Shown: positions 11,201 to 23,100 of the stretch, piece by piece
How the letters are laid out: the number at the start of each line of letters is the position of its first letter
How positions within the stretch are numbered: the first letter of the stretch is position 1
Origin: Owenia fusiformis
Taxonomy: Eukaryota; Annelida; Polychaeta; Sabellida; Oweniidae
Reading direction: 5' to 3'
Assembly (NCBI GenBank): GCA_903813345.2
Contig: CAIIXF020000009.1
Location: 17,817,759 to 17,881,758, forward strand
DNA: 64,000 nucleotides
The notes under the pieces: model-generated
Told to the model about the DNA's origin: nothing
Database searches by the model: none
Seen by the model: only the letters and a program-made list of their open reading frames with translations
Translations under genes and position numbers: made by a program

Positions 11201-13631
11201 AATGCAGGGGCTCTGCTGGGGAGTTCTTCAATGACTGTCAATATAGTTAGATTCTTGCTTTATTTAAGCGATCTTTATCGTATTCTCTCCAATAACGATA
11301 CGTATCATTATTTTAAAAATATTCTGTCACTTTCGTTGCAAATGAGGCATTTTTGGCAAGAAAAATTATCATACATGAAATTCCCGGGGATTTTTGACTT
11401 CTCTCATATATGGGTGCTCTTTGTAATGGGTTACAATGGGAATTTCAATTTTAAAAGCACCCTGGGTGCTTTTTACGGTGAATACGGTAGTCAGTATGTC
11501 CCCTTTATATAGATAAATAATTTTTGGGGAAATTATTCTGTCAGAACTTACAACTTTTATTGGCCACTAAATAATGATTCAGAGTTACAACCACTTCTGT
11601 CCAAGAGGGCATTTAAATCAAAGTGACTGCTCATATCAAAATGCCAATTTGCCTTAAAAGATTTAGGGGGATGGAGGGGACCCTTGTCACAATGCTACTG
11701 TAATATATTTTTCTGAGAACATGGTATCCATATTCTTTTATTTAAATGTTGTATTTCATATCAAAGTCTACTTTGTTTTCAGCAATGTTAGATATCACCA
11801 AAGATGATAACTGGAAACTATTTGCCAAACACCTTGGTTTTACAAACCACGAAATCCGTCACAAACTTGCATATACCAGTGATGCATTCGCAATGATCCT
11901 TGGTGCTTATCAGGCACGTGGAGGGACCCCAGAGGAATTCCTGCAGGGTCTGTATGAAGTCAGCAGGAAGATTCGTCTAAATGGTGGAAGTACTGGGGAG
12001 AATCTCGACCAGATTGGCTTTAAACAGCGCTTCAGTGATTCTGACGATAGCTTCAGTGATGGCTCTATGCCAGGTTAGTAGAAATAATAGCTAAATCTAA
12101 ATGATTATTGTGAAGTAAAATAATATTTATTCTCTTAGAAACTCACAATATTCCAACATTTTTTTCAAGATTTCATTCATATTTTTGCTGCAATTATATT
12201 ATTCGCATAAATTTTATATTTAAAAGGATTATTTTTGTAGTGTAGCTGAAGCCCTCGTACTCTCTCTCTCTCTTATAATGTTGAAATTGCAGTCAGAATG
12301 CATTCATAAGTACCTTATAAAGTATTATCAGTATAAAACTATTCAGCACTAGAATGTTATTTTGCTGGAATTTAATTAAACAGTAGCTGACATTTTAATT
12401 CAGACTGAATAAGTTGTTTTCATAATGTGAGAGGGATATATTGATATACCCGTAACTTGAACTCCTAGGTACAAGCAAAGATGAAGTAAATGATACCAGT
12501 GAAAATGATGTGTTTGTAACACCAACTCGTCCTAAACGTAAAAGGCCGGGAGGTCATGTGACAACAAGAAAACGGCAAAAAAAGACAAAATCAACTTCAA
12601 ATAAGTCTGAAATTGAGGCTTCCTTGGAGGAAGGGGAGGGGGGAGAAGTGGTTGTTAAGTTAAAATGTATGAGAGTAGTTGATTAGATAGTTAATATTTT
12701 GTTACATGTTGTTACTGTTGCTGAATACTGTTGCTTGTTTGATTTCAGATTCAATAATTTAAGATGTTAATTTCCAGGGTGAAGTTTACACTGTTACTTC
12801 AATAATTTTTTGATTTGCAGTTGACTTTACATATATACTAGGGCTGGCATGGTACAATTATTGTCTGATCCATAGTGTAAAATAGGTCCCTAATAATCCC
12901 TAATTCTGGAAGCAAGTTCCTAAATCTCTTCCGTTCCTATTTCTTTTCATTCCCTGCCAGCCCTAGTATATAAAGAATAAAACAATGATAGAAAATTGAA
13001 AAGTTAACTTTATTCATTGTTAAGTTCAAAGTATTTACTAGACCAACTAAAGACCAGAACTTATACTAGTGTCTCTCATGTTTTATGATTCAGTTTTACT
13101 TGCTGCTATGTTTGTATTGAGGTAATGTAATATGTATTTGATATGTTGTGTTGTATTTTAAACAGAAACTTAACAAATTGTGGATGGTTTCCAGGTCCAA
13201 GTGGGCTGATGTCACCCCCAAGGAAACGTGGCTCGCACTCAGGATTAGATCGTAGCCCTCCAGCGACACCTATGGGCAAACGGAAACGGAAAAACTCTGC
13301 TGGGTCTTTTACGGGATCAAGTGAAATGTCAGGTATTCATAATGAGCAAGCATGCAGGGAAAATAAACGGGACCTTGAAATCAATGCCTTATGGCATATA
13401 TCTGGCCAAGTAAACCAAAATTGGAAATCTTTGGGTCGGACGTTAAATTTACCGGAAGAGGAGCTAGCCTCTATAGAGCATTCAAATAAGGATCTGAGGG
13501 AGTGCTGTTACCAGATGTTCTTGAAATGGAAGGATCGTTGCCCCCAGCAATGTAAGGTTGGATTCATGTATAAAATCCTCTGTGATAACGGACTGAAATC
13601 AGTAGCTCAAAAACATTGTGCTCCAGATTGA
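5293..13631 (+). CDS. PIDD1: PIDD1-like protein: LRR, two ZU5 domains, UPA region, two death domains
   Basis: Six coding exons join in phase: 5293-7240, 9300-9433, 10517-10612, 11122-11194, 11783-12073, 13195-13631; total 991 residues. Residues about 30-200 are leucine-rich repeats with LDLSHNNL-type units. About 215-300 is an acidic Ser/Asp linker. Two ZU5 domains follow, each ending in an HFS motif (Ser410 and Ser569), matching the two HF/S self-cleavage sites of vertebrate PIDD1 that make the PIDD-C and PIDD-CC fragments. A UPA-like region leads to a death domain (about 740-825), a basic linker with PPRKR and KRKRK (nuclear-localisation-like), and a second death domain (about 905-990). In vertebrates PIDD1 assembles the PIDDosome with RAIDD and caspase-2 and responds to DNA damage or extra centrosomes; here function is inferred. 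The second death domain is unlike the vertebrate protein (about 910 residues, one death domain). The exact start is uncertain: Met at 5293 follows an acceptor ending at 5280 and the exon is open upstream of it. Confidence 0.85.
8146..8642. repeat. Inverted-repeat element in PIDD intron 1
   Basis: The ends are imperfect inverted copies (CACTGGTCTCCACCTGGT at 8146-8163 against ACCAGGTGGAAACCAGTG at 8625-8642), and a second inner pair around 8235-8285 and 8470-8540 is also complementary (shared GGTTGATTTGTAT). It looks like a decayed MITE. Its right end abuts the target duplication of the hAT-type MITE at 8651. Confidence 0.6.
8651..9247. mobile_element. hAT-type foldback MITE, copy 2, with 8-bp TSD
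   Basis: A 597-bp element flanked by a perfect 8-bp direct repeat ATCTTAGC (8643-8650 and 9248-9255). It is the reverse complement of the copy at 1943-2538, with only scattered mismatches by eye, and has the same internal palindrome. It sits in intron 1 of the PIDD-like gene and ends only 44 bp before the splice acceptor at 9298-9299. Confidence 0.88.
12469..12686 (+). CDS. PIDD1: Alternative terminal exon of the PIDD-like gene (basic tail, one death domain)
   Basis: An acceptor ending at 12468 opens a phase-1 exon that joins exon 11783-12073 in frame and reads 72 codons to TAG at 12684-12686. It is very basic (RPKRKRPGG, TRKRQKKTK) then acidic (EEGEGGE). Skipping it joins 12073 to 13195 equally well in frame, giving the second death domain instead. 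Using it gives a protein of about 919 residues with one death domain, close in length to vertebrate PIDD1. I see no good phase-1 donor inside it that would make it a cassette exon, so an alternative last exon is most likely. No transcript evidence is available here. Confidence 0.6.
12833..12972. repeat. Short MITE in the last PIDD intron
   Basis: About 140 bp bounded by inverted termini ATATACTAGGGCTGGCA and TGCCAGCCCTAGTATAT. No coding content. It lies between the alternative terminal exon and the final coding exon. Confidence 0.65.
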
Positions 13632-15600
13632 TTCAGATGCAAAATGACTGGTCACTCTCGACTGTATAATTCGACTGAAATCAGAATTCAGGAATCATGT
13701 ATGCATGAATGGTAGACTGAAGAACAACTAGGACTTGATACATCCTCATAAAAATGATTCTCTTAATATATACTTGCACCTTAATTCCTTATTCTCAGGG
13801 ACTCTGTTTTGATTGCATTTTTTAAAAGAAATGCAATTGCTGTTTGTACCATTCTTAATACAGTAAAATGTGTTTAAAGTGAACAGCTGTGGAACCACAA
13901 ACTCTTTAGTGCTGGTTTTATAATGATTTAGTCTGAAAAAATACAACCGAAATCCATTTCATACTGTTAGTGAGTTTAAGATGTATTTTCTTAAGTTTGC
14001 AAGTTGTTTCATTGGTTCATTGTTTCTTTGTTACCAGTTACTCTAGTCAGCTTTATATGAAGAAATTTACCAAAATGCAACAGATGATATGGGATTTCTA
14101 CCATTCTTCCATTTTTTGTTTGAATATCTCGGTCTAAAATCTCAACCTTTTTGCATTAGCCTATAGTTCCAGGTGTAGAATACTCAGAATTGTGCACTTT
14201 TCATTCATACAAAGATGGCTCATCATCCTCGTAGAAGTAACACATGTAACATACCTTACTCAATTTGAACAAAGCTTAAGTTATGTAACCATATTATTTT
14301 TGGGTTTGGAATACATATATATTATGCAAGTTTTGCACTGAACGATATCTAATTTCCCGGGGAAAATTGCCAGTCGTTAATGCATTATTGACTGGGAATA
14401 TGGCCCCCACTATGACGTCACAGACTGGATTACTGCTCAGGTCGATATAGTAAAATTCTGGATTAATGATATCCGGGTTATGATACATTGACATAAGTAA
14501 AGATGGTAGCATGTATATAAAATGTACATGAGAGTTAATATATTCAAATGTATAGTACAGTAGTAATGCTGTTGTTTGCAGAAACACTCTGTCCCTAATT
14601 TTTAAAATGTGATCTGGAAAATATTGAATATGTAATAAATGCAAAAATATGTGTCTGTTAGCTTTTAAATGATCATACATTTTGTTGGGTAATGTAAAAG
14701 GGAACATGCCTTATAAAAGAACCCCAACTTCCATTTTTCTTTATAAACAAGGTGACCCAAAAAAACAGTATGCCCAACAGTTAAATGATTTCTTTCTGAC
14801 TTCATTATTACAATTTTGGGCAGTAATGTTTTGGGACACTCTGTACAGTACAGACAGTATTGACTGCTTACATCTATTTGCACAGTAATCCATTTGTAAA
14901 TATGGCACAATCATCTAAATATTAAGTACATTGTACAGTGAGTGTACATGTATATACTGGTAAATGGTGATAGATTAATTCGGTCATCAGGTCATATATA
15001 TGTACAGAAAATCTACATAATGTATGTATATAGATATGTTTCCATTATAAAATTGTTATTGATATTTCCATTCAAATGGAACTTGATGTTTCATAAAAAG
15101 TTAATATTTATCTTCGTTGTATTTTAAATAAAAACATTTTTAGTGGTTTGGGATGTGCATTGTTTGTCTGGATTTTAAGTCCATAAATAATTATTATAAC
15201 GATGTTTCATTCTATTGACTCGATTGAGGTAAAATTGAATTACACTGGACTAAGTAGTGACTGATGAATATCATTTGATATATACCAGTCATGTGTATGA
15301 ACTGTGTACAGCTGTTGAACATCGCTTCTTATTTCATGTGTAGGTTATAGACCAATCAGAGAGTGAGGAATATGACAGTGATATAATAATATAAAATATT
15401 ATTGGTTTTAATTTCCTGATTGAAAACATGGAAAACATGTTTTAACAAGTTCATACATTTTTAATGAATGCATTTTAAGATGTTATTGAATTTATTTTTG
15501 TATTGAAAAAGTATCTGTACATAACATTTGAACCTCTTATTTGTGTGATTTATAAGTTTTGTATTTAAAACACAAAAAAACTAAAGATGAATAAATTTTT
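13632..15600 (+). other. Probable 3' UTR of the PIDD-like gene
   Basis: AT-rich non-coding DNA after the stop at 13629-13631. Candidate polyadenylation signals AATAAA occur near 15127 and 15590. A small mariner-like inverted repeat (14747-14845) lies inside. No supported coding region on either strand. Confidence 0.4.
14747..14845. repeat. Short mariner-like MITE remnant
   Basis: About 99 bp with imperfect inverted ends ACAAGGTGACCCAAAA and TTTTGGGACACTCTGT, similar in style to Tc1/mariner termini. Non-coding. Confidence 0.45.
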
Positions 15601-15861
15601 AAGAATTATGGGATAGTCTTGTTCAATTGTTTATGTCTGTATATATTTTAATTAGATTCTGCAGAAAATAATTCAAAAACTAAATCATCTTTTCATCCAT
15701 AAAATTGTGTTTGTTTTTGTTCCCTGTAGGTTCAGAATTTTTTGTAATGGTAAGTTTTCTAAAGTGGGTGTGGCAGTTTTCATACTTTGTGAAGTATTAA
15801 CATTTTTCTTAACCTCATAGAAACTCGTGTATACTTCACATTTGAAAATAATAACAACACA

Positions 15862-16374
15862 CCGGAATAGCCTGACTACGGTAAAGTCAGATACCGTTTT
15901 CACAAATGGCGGACTTAACGGTCGCTTCAATTGTTTAATCACCTGGTCCTCATTTCATGGGATTTTATCTTCGCTAATTCTGTGCATGCATTAAGCTCTT
16001 GTGATAATGTATCATATGAAATCCCATTTTCTATTAAATTGGGTCGGGAATCGCCACAATATAGCATCTTCGATATCGTCAATGACATCGGAATCTGATT
16101 TTGAGTAATTTAGAAAGACAACGACATATGGTAATTACAGTGTCCGTTGTCCCGTATCTCATTTTGATCGGTTAAATTAAAGACTTTATTTCGATGGTAG
16201 AACATAATTAACTGTACAATGAGTATTAAGACACTTTGATTGATTGTTGTTCCAAAGGAATTTAGTCTAGGTGCTCTATTAAACATACAGTTCATGAAAA
16301 TCTAATTGAAGCGATGGTTATGTCTGCCATTTGTGACCATGGTATCTGACTTTACCGTAGTCAGGCTATTCCGG
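15862..16374. mobile_element. MITE with about 73-bp terminal inverted repeats
   Basis: Arms 15862-15934 and 16300-16374 are near-perfect reverse complements (outer part CCGGAATAGCCTGACTACGG). The 365-bp middle has no convincing coding sequence. I found no clean target duplication. It lies between the PIDD-like gene and BTAF1. Confidence 0.75.
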
Positions 16375-16689
16375 GGTGAACAAGGGTTTGGTGAATTAAA
16401 CTTTATCAAGGAAACATCCATGCAAGGGGAAATGAAATGCTATTTGATCCAACCTTAGCACTAATCCATTCATCATGCAGTGGTGTTATCATGGTTCAAT
16501 CAGATTGCAGTGTAGTTAGTTTTTAATTCTTGATAGATATTATTAACAAAGATAGACTAAGACCATTGCAATAAAATTGTGTCATTATAACAAATGTTGA
16601 AAAAGTTTTCGAAACGTCATAAAGATGGCATTACTGAATATGCCACGTTTATCTCAGTGTTCTGAAAAGAGAGTTGACCTTTGTTACTG

Positions 16690-17195
16690 TCTTTTCATTG
16701 GATGATGTTTCGAAAGGTCATCCAATCAGGACGCATGCACGATGTACTTTTGTGGCTCGAAACTCAAGATGGACGTCAGTATAAATACAGAGCTTGAAAA
16801 GTGCACATCAAGGCCAAAGTTGATACTTTTAGAAGCCAAATTTCAGCGCAAATCGTGGAGAATCAGTTCGTAAGTACAGGCCCTCCAACTATATGTACTT
16901 TATTACACTTTTTGACTGAAACACTACCTACGATGGAACTCTGAAACTCTTGAAAAAGTTTGATATTTTTTTTATTTTTTTCAGGAAATTTTGGAGAGGC
17001 CCAGATCCATTTTCCTATTTGCCCCCTTGATGTTATATCCCATTCATTAGGACGATATTGCACCTAGAGTAGAAGCCGATGTTGCTGTCCTTCACGTTGA
17101 ATCAACTGTCACTCAGCACAAGTCAACACCAGCGTCCTTCTAAGGCCAAGTTAGATCTCTAAAATGTTAAAAGTTTGACATTGTCATATTGAAAT
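16690..17195 (+). promoter_or_regulatory. Probable BTAF1 promoter and 5' UTR
   Basis: Facing CCAAT motifs (ATTGG at 16697-16701, CCAAT at 16722-16726) precede a TATA-like TATAAATA at about 16780. A likely non-coding first exon ends with a GTAAGT donor at 16870, and an acceptor ending at 17050 opens a second 5' exon that holds the start codon at 17196. A tiny upstream ORF (ATG at 17164, five codons with stop) lies in this leader. Promoter assignment is inference from motif spacing. Confidence 0.4.
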
Positions 17196-20100
17196 ATGGC
17201 TACCAGGTAGGTATTTATCTTACATGATTAGCCTATAGCCTAACATTTGAAGATTGTTCTCCAATTGTACGATTAATTCATTATGACGTTTATCGATCTC
17301 TACGACTAGTCTTTATAGTTGCAGTGTTCAATTAGACAACCAGGAATGATCAAGCCTGGCAAATTTGGTCCTTGAACAGACTGTTAACTCCATCATTGAT
17401 TGTGTGGAGATCAGTCTCGATCAAGACTTCAGAAGGAAGCCTTCTTTTAGACAACTGTACCCACTGCCCACGCGTATATAGAGAATTTCGCTTTACTGCA
17501 TGAACGAAATCAAAAACTATTCTGATCAGCCTGAATTTGATACCTCGCTGAATTGACACCTGTCTTGTATCACTGATCTTTCATTTCATGTATTATTTAA
17601 TTCCAATCCTTAATAATCCTCTGACTGAAGGTGTTTACCTCACATCCAAATGAAAAGATTGTTAAAAATAATACATGTAATAATAATGAAAATAATAACA
17701 TGTGAATAAACACAAGGAGCTCAAGGTCTCGAACTCACAACCTCATGGTTATGACGTCAGCGCCCAGCTGAGTTAGTTCTGGCGCTCTAGACAGGTCGGC
17801 CAATGCGGCAACCCCAAAAAAGTTGTTTCATTAGCTAATCTGACTATGTAAGCGTCACACGAACTAAGGAAAAGTTCAATTATTTCTGGTTCAAACGTGT
17901 TGCATAAAACACAAATCCAATTGAGCCCAGAGATGTTTACATGCAGTTCATGGCAATCTGTAGTGAGAGGAAATTGCACATCTGTTATATTGGTCACTAG
18001 AGTCTGCAGTGAAACCTGTAAAGTGGAACATCTCTAGGGGCCTCTCTAGGAATGTTCCTGGAACACTTTTGAGTCCCAACACCAACTGACTTAATGTTTA
18101 ATGAACCTAAGTGGAACACCTCTCACGTAGAACACTTTATAGATACCAAAAAATATTGAAAAACATAAGCAGTTTGTAAGAATCACCATTGGATCTAGAA
18201 GGGGGTGTGGGGGGATGCACCCCCTCAAAAGTCATTGTGATAATTATTCGTAGGTTTAAGGGGATTTCCTGATGTCTGCCATGTTATCTGACCCAAGTTA
18301 ACCACCTGTTGGTGAAACTGGTAACTACCTACTGGCACCAAAGGGCACATACTATTTTTTGTCCTCGAGTTGTTCACTCTTTTTATTTTGCATTTTAAAA
18401 TTTATGAAAAATGAATGCAAGCTGTTAAAATAAAACATATGAAAAAAGTAGTCAAAATATTGTGTTGTATCATATTGTACTGTACATGTACTATTAAACG
18501 TGAACTACATGGAGGATGTGTGTGGTAAAAAAACTGATAATTAATGTATTTGCCTAAAAATCTCAGAATTTCATTCTGTAATGAATGTATATTATCACAT
18601 TTTAGCTCTATCTAAGTATGTATTTATATTGTTTGTGCTAATACTATAGAGAATTCCTATGAATTATGAGTGATAAGATTTTTGTCCAAGAACAGATATC
18701 AAAGATTACCAGTGAGGGTACGAGAGACTGCAGATATCAATATCCATAAGTGGATAAAAATCATATCATGAGTAAATTGTTGGATGATCTTCATATTCCA
18801 TTATTATTAATTTGGGGCACATATAACTGGCAAAATTACCATACCTCAATAATTTCCTGGGTATTTTAGAATTCTTTCTCTTGAAAGTCCATGTTGAAAC
18901 CCAATTGTCTGGGTTTATTAAACAATACACATTGATTGAATCATTTATTTTGTGTATTGGAATTAAGAGGAATATCATTGGTTAGAGGTGTCAGATATGA
19001 ATAAAAGTCTTTATCCTATGCCTAGTAGAGTTTTAGGGAGATAAGTTGGTAAGATATATCCCGTATCCTGATTTTGAAGTTTCCATATATCCAGAACATC
19101 CATATCTCCCGCTCCAGGGCATATTTTTCCATTTTGAAAAAAAGTTGAAAAAAAATTAGAAACTCAACTGGGTATAGGATAAAGCAATTATGTACGGTCA
19201 GTTTGGATATGGGGTTTATCCCTCGTGAGACATGCACATTTATCTTCGGTCCCTACAGTCCCTCACGTAGATATGCATATATCGCTCTGGATAAACCCCA
19301 TATCTAAAACCTCCCAGTACATAACCCTTATGTATGTATCAATGTTACAGGTTGGATCGTTTATTTCTGCTGTTAGAGACAGGAAGTACCCCTGTTGTAA
19401 GACGCTCCGCAGCAGAGCAGTTAGGGGAAGTTCAGAGGCTGCACCCCCATGAACTAAACAACCTGCTCTCTAAGGTATAGACCACAATTTTTTTCAAATA
19501 TTTTTTTTCAAAATATTTTTTCAGGAGCGGGACTGGGATGGATACAGCGTGTATCCATCCCTGTCCCGGGCCTTGGTGATAGCTCCCTAGATACACTATA
19601 TATTCCCGCTCGTTATGTACCTAGTACCTCAGTAGGTATGAAATACGCTATATTAAACCCTATAGTTTCATGTTATAATGCTATTTTACGTCATGTACAA
19701 TTCTGATAACGGGAATAAAATTGACATTCTAAAAATTAGATCCCAAGCTTTTCATATTTTGAGGTGCTCGCTTTAGAAAAGTGTTCATTTTCTAATAAGA
19801 TTCAGTTGAAATGTTACAAAATATCTTGTGAGATAATGCACAATTATACTACATAGTAATTAGATACCAAAGTCAGATCAATATAACAGAACACATTGTG
19901 CGCAATATAAGTGCCACTATATAACCTGATAAATTAAACAGCAAACTTGCTTTGACTTTAATTACCTGCAATTGTTTTTTAACCTGGTTTGCCTAGGGAT
20001 CATATGTTATATGTCACCTAGATAGCTCATTCTGCCATTTAATAACATATCAATTGTTTCAACCTGTTTAAACATTAATTAAAGTTTAAAATATCCAATT

Positions 20101-23100
20101 GTGTACTTGTATCTAGTGCACATGATGTTGATCCCATTCTATTGAAACTGTTGGTTAATGTTTAGAAAATGTAATAGTTAATTAGCCTGAGTGACTCCCA
20201 GTCAGTATTATATTTTCGAAGAATGATATGGTGTAAAACCATATATCAATTTGTTCATTTTTGTATTGGTTTTATTTTGCATTGGACAGGTTCACACATA
20301 CCTATGTAGTTCTAGCTGGGATACTAGAATAGCAGCAGGACAAGCTGTCCAGGCCATAGCGAAACATGTTCCCCAATGGAACCCAAAACCTGCAGTACAT
20401 CAAGGTACATGTAAATATAAGTGATATAATATGAACCTCAAAACCCACAGTACAGCAATATTGATAGCTAAACATTCACCCCCAGTGGAACTTAAAACCT
20501 GCATTAAAGCAAAGTCAATATGATGAGATGATATACTCATGTATTTCCTTACCTTTTTATGTACATTGATTCATTTATTTTCAGAAAATGTTAATGAGCC
20601 AGAAAAGAAGTTAGATTCCAGGTTCTCTGTCCTGTCACAGTTTGACATCAGGAAAGTCTTGCAGAAAGGTGCATCTCTACTGGGATCTGCTGGTAAAGAG
20701 TATGAACTGGAAGACACTGCTACAGGTACAGGTACATTAAAAAAATATTCAACTCTTGGTAATGGGAACCATTTCACTGGATTTGCACCTGCGGTTTTGA
20801 CATATTTCAATAAAATGTTTGGGATGAGTTGGCTCTCAGCTCAATGAGGGAGAGCTGAAGATTGTGTGATATCTTGTCAATTAGTTTGCTCCATTTGTTG
20901 TTATAGGTCTTGATCAAAAGGAACGGTTGAGTAAACAGCGCCAACTATTGAACAAAAGATTAGGCCTAGATGTCGCCGGTGGTCTTGGTATGCAGACAAC
21001 AGATTTATTTGCAGATGAAGATCTTGTTACTAATGGCAACAGAGATGCTAAACCAGGCCCAAGTCAGGTAAAAAGTTAAATTGTGTCTGTTCAGGTCTTA
21101 TATAATTACAATGCCCCAATAATCGTAGAAGAAATCCTGATATAAGGAATCAGTTCTGTGATTTCATGTATTGAAAATATCTAGCAGTAGCAGTAATCTT
21201 GTGATATTCCCAGACAAAAACTCATGGAATATTTAACTTAAATTACTATTTAGGTGCAAGTTGGTGACCTGGTTGAACAGCAGATGTTGTCTACTGTTGC
21301 TACTGGAGACATGAGTTCCCGAGAGATCAACAAAGCCAAAAGAAAAGCCAAACTCCTTGCTAAACAGATATCTAGAGACTTCCAAACCAATGGGTATGTG
21401 AAATGTATTGAAATATTTTGTATTAAATTGTGGTCGAAACTGCAAGTATATGGTCCCATGTAATTATGCCACATACTGTACATGTGTGTTTACTCTATAG
21501 TGGACACGCATGATACTTTAATCCAAAATGGCTACACATCTTTTAATCCAAAAAGGTCACACATGTTTAAATCCAAAATAGCCACACATGTTTTCATCAA
21601 TAATAGCCACATATGTTTTAAACCATAATAGCCACACATGTTTTAATCCATTGTGGCCACTCTTGTAATCCATAATTGGGATTGATATCTTACAGTGGAA
21701 GCAACAATAAGTCTCTTGATGAACCAGCTGTTAAACTACGTAAAACCAGCAGTGTAGTTGTCGATCAGCCTGCAGATGACAACAAAGTAGTCATTGACAA
21801 TGTGCCAAATGATATCATCGACTTGGATGAGGTAATGCTGTATACAAATTCATGTAAATTGTACATAATTAAATGTTATATTCTCTGGATTAGTCAAGTC
21901 AGCCACATTTATTTCAAGAGTAGTAGGCCTTTGAACATATTCCAAGCCACAGTTCACAAGAAACATAATGTATTACATGTACTAGGTAATTGGACAATGG
22001 AAATGAATGGCCCTAATCCAGTTAGTTCCAACCAGTGCAAAGTGATTCTTGAGTATGGATAAGAAAACTGATCCATAATTCAATGTTGACCAGTAGGTTG
22101 GAATTCTTATGAGACATCTTGTATGTAAGTTTCTTTGAAAATGTAGGATGAAATCCTATGCTTAGGGCTGATGTGAAAAAGTCACTCCACCACGGTGGGA
22201 ATTGAACTCATTACATTTATTTGTATTTCAGCTGGATGATTGGCAGTTTGAATCATTCTGTGAGGTTCTGACCAATGATCTCTTTAACCCTCTATGGGAG
22301 GTACGTCACGGTGCTGCAATCGGCCTGCGTGAAATCATGAAACTACATGGTGCAGGTGCTGGCAAGCTGGTGAATAGAACATTAGAAGAGGTAGGGGACA
22401 CGTTTGATATCTCAAAATACCCACATTAGAAGATTTGTCTGAGGTCTGTTATGCTGTATGCATCCTCTAGATAAGTTTTGTGACTATGTCTTATAGCCAG
22501 ATGATTACTAATTAATAGGTATTCACTATCATAATATTCTGTTAATATTTTAGCTGCACACAGACAACCAGAGTTGGTTGGAGGATCTCTCTGTGAGGTT
22601 ATGCTGTGTACTTGCCCTAGATAAGTTTGGTGACTATGTCTCTGATGAGGTTGTAGCTCCAGTGAGAGAGAACTGTGCACAAACTCTAGGTGTTGTCTTA
22701 CGTCACATGGCTCCCAGTGGTATAGCAGGTATGGTGTATTCGATAACCTCATTTAAGAGCCAAACTCTTACAGAGGGGTCTGGATTTTAACCATGTAGTT
22801 ATCATATTGATTTGTCTCACACCAAATATTTCACAATACATGACAACAAGTAGGCATTATCTTGTCATTAAGAACTCATCTTTTCAAATACATCTTTTAA
22901 AAACCCTGCAACTGGCTCTGAGTTCATGTACATGCATTTGACAGGTACATGTATCATCATGTATCTATACTTAAAGTGACTTGTATTTCAGGTGTACTTG
23001 GCATAATCATGCAGTTATTGGGCCAGGCCCAGTGGGAAGTCAGACATGGGGGTCTGCTTGGACTAAAGTACATGCTAGCTGTTCGACAAGTAAATCATTT

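Noticed and set aside
11231-11512. Open frame inside a PIDD intron
   Set aside because: Phase of neighbouring exons joins 11194 to 11783 directly; no homology or codon signal seen.
14294-14910. Overlapping open frames in the PIDD 3' region
   Set aside because: Low-complexity translations without domains, in AT-rich 3' UTR; no splice structure.
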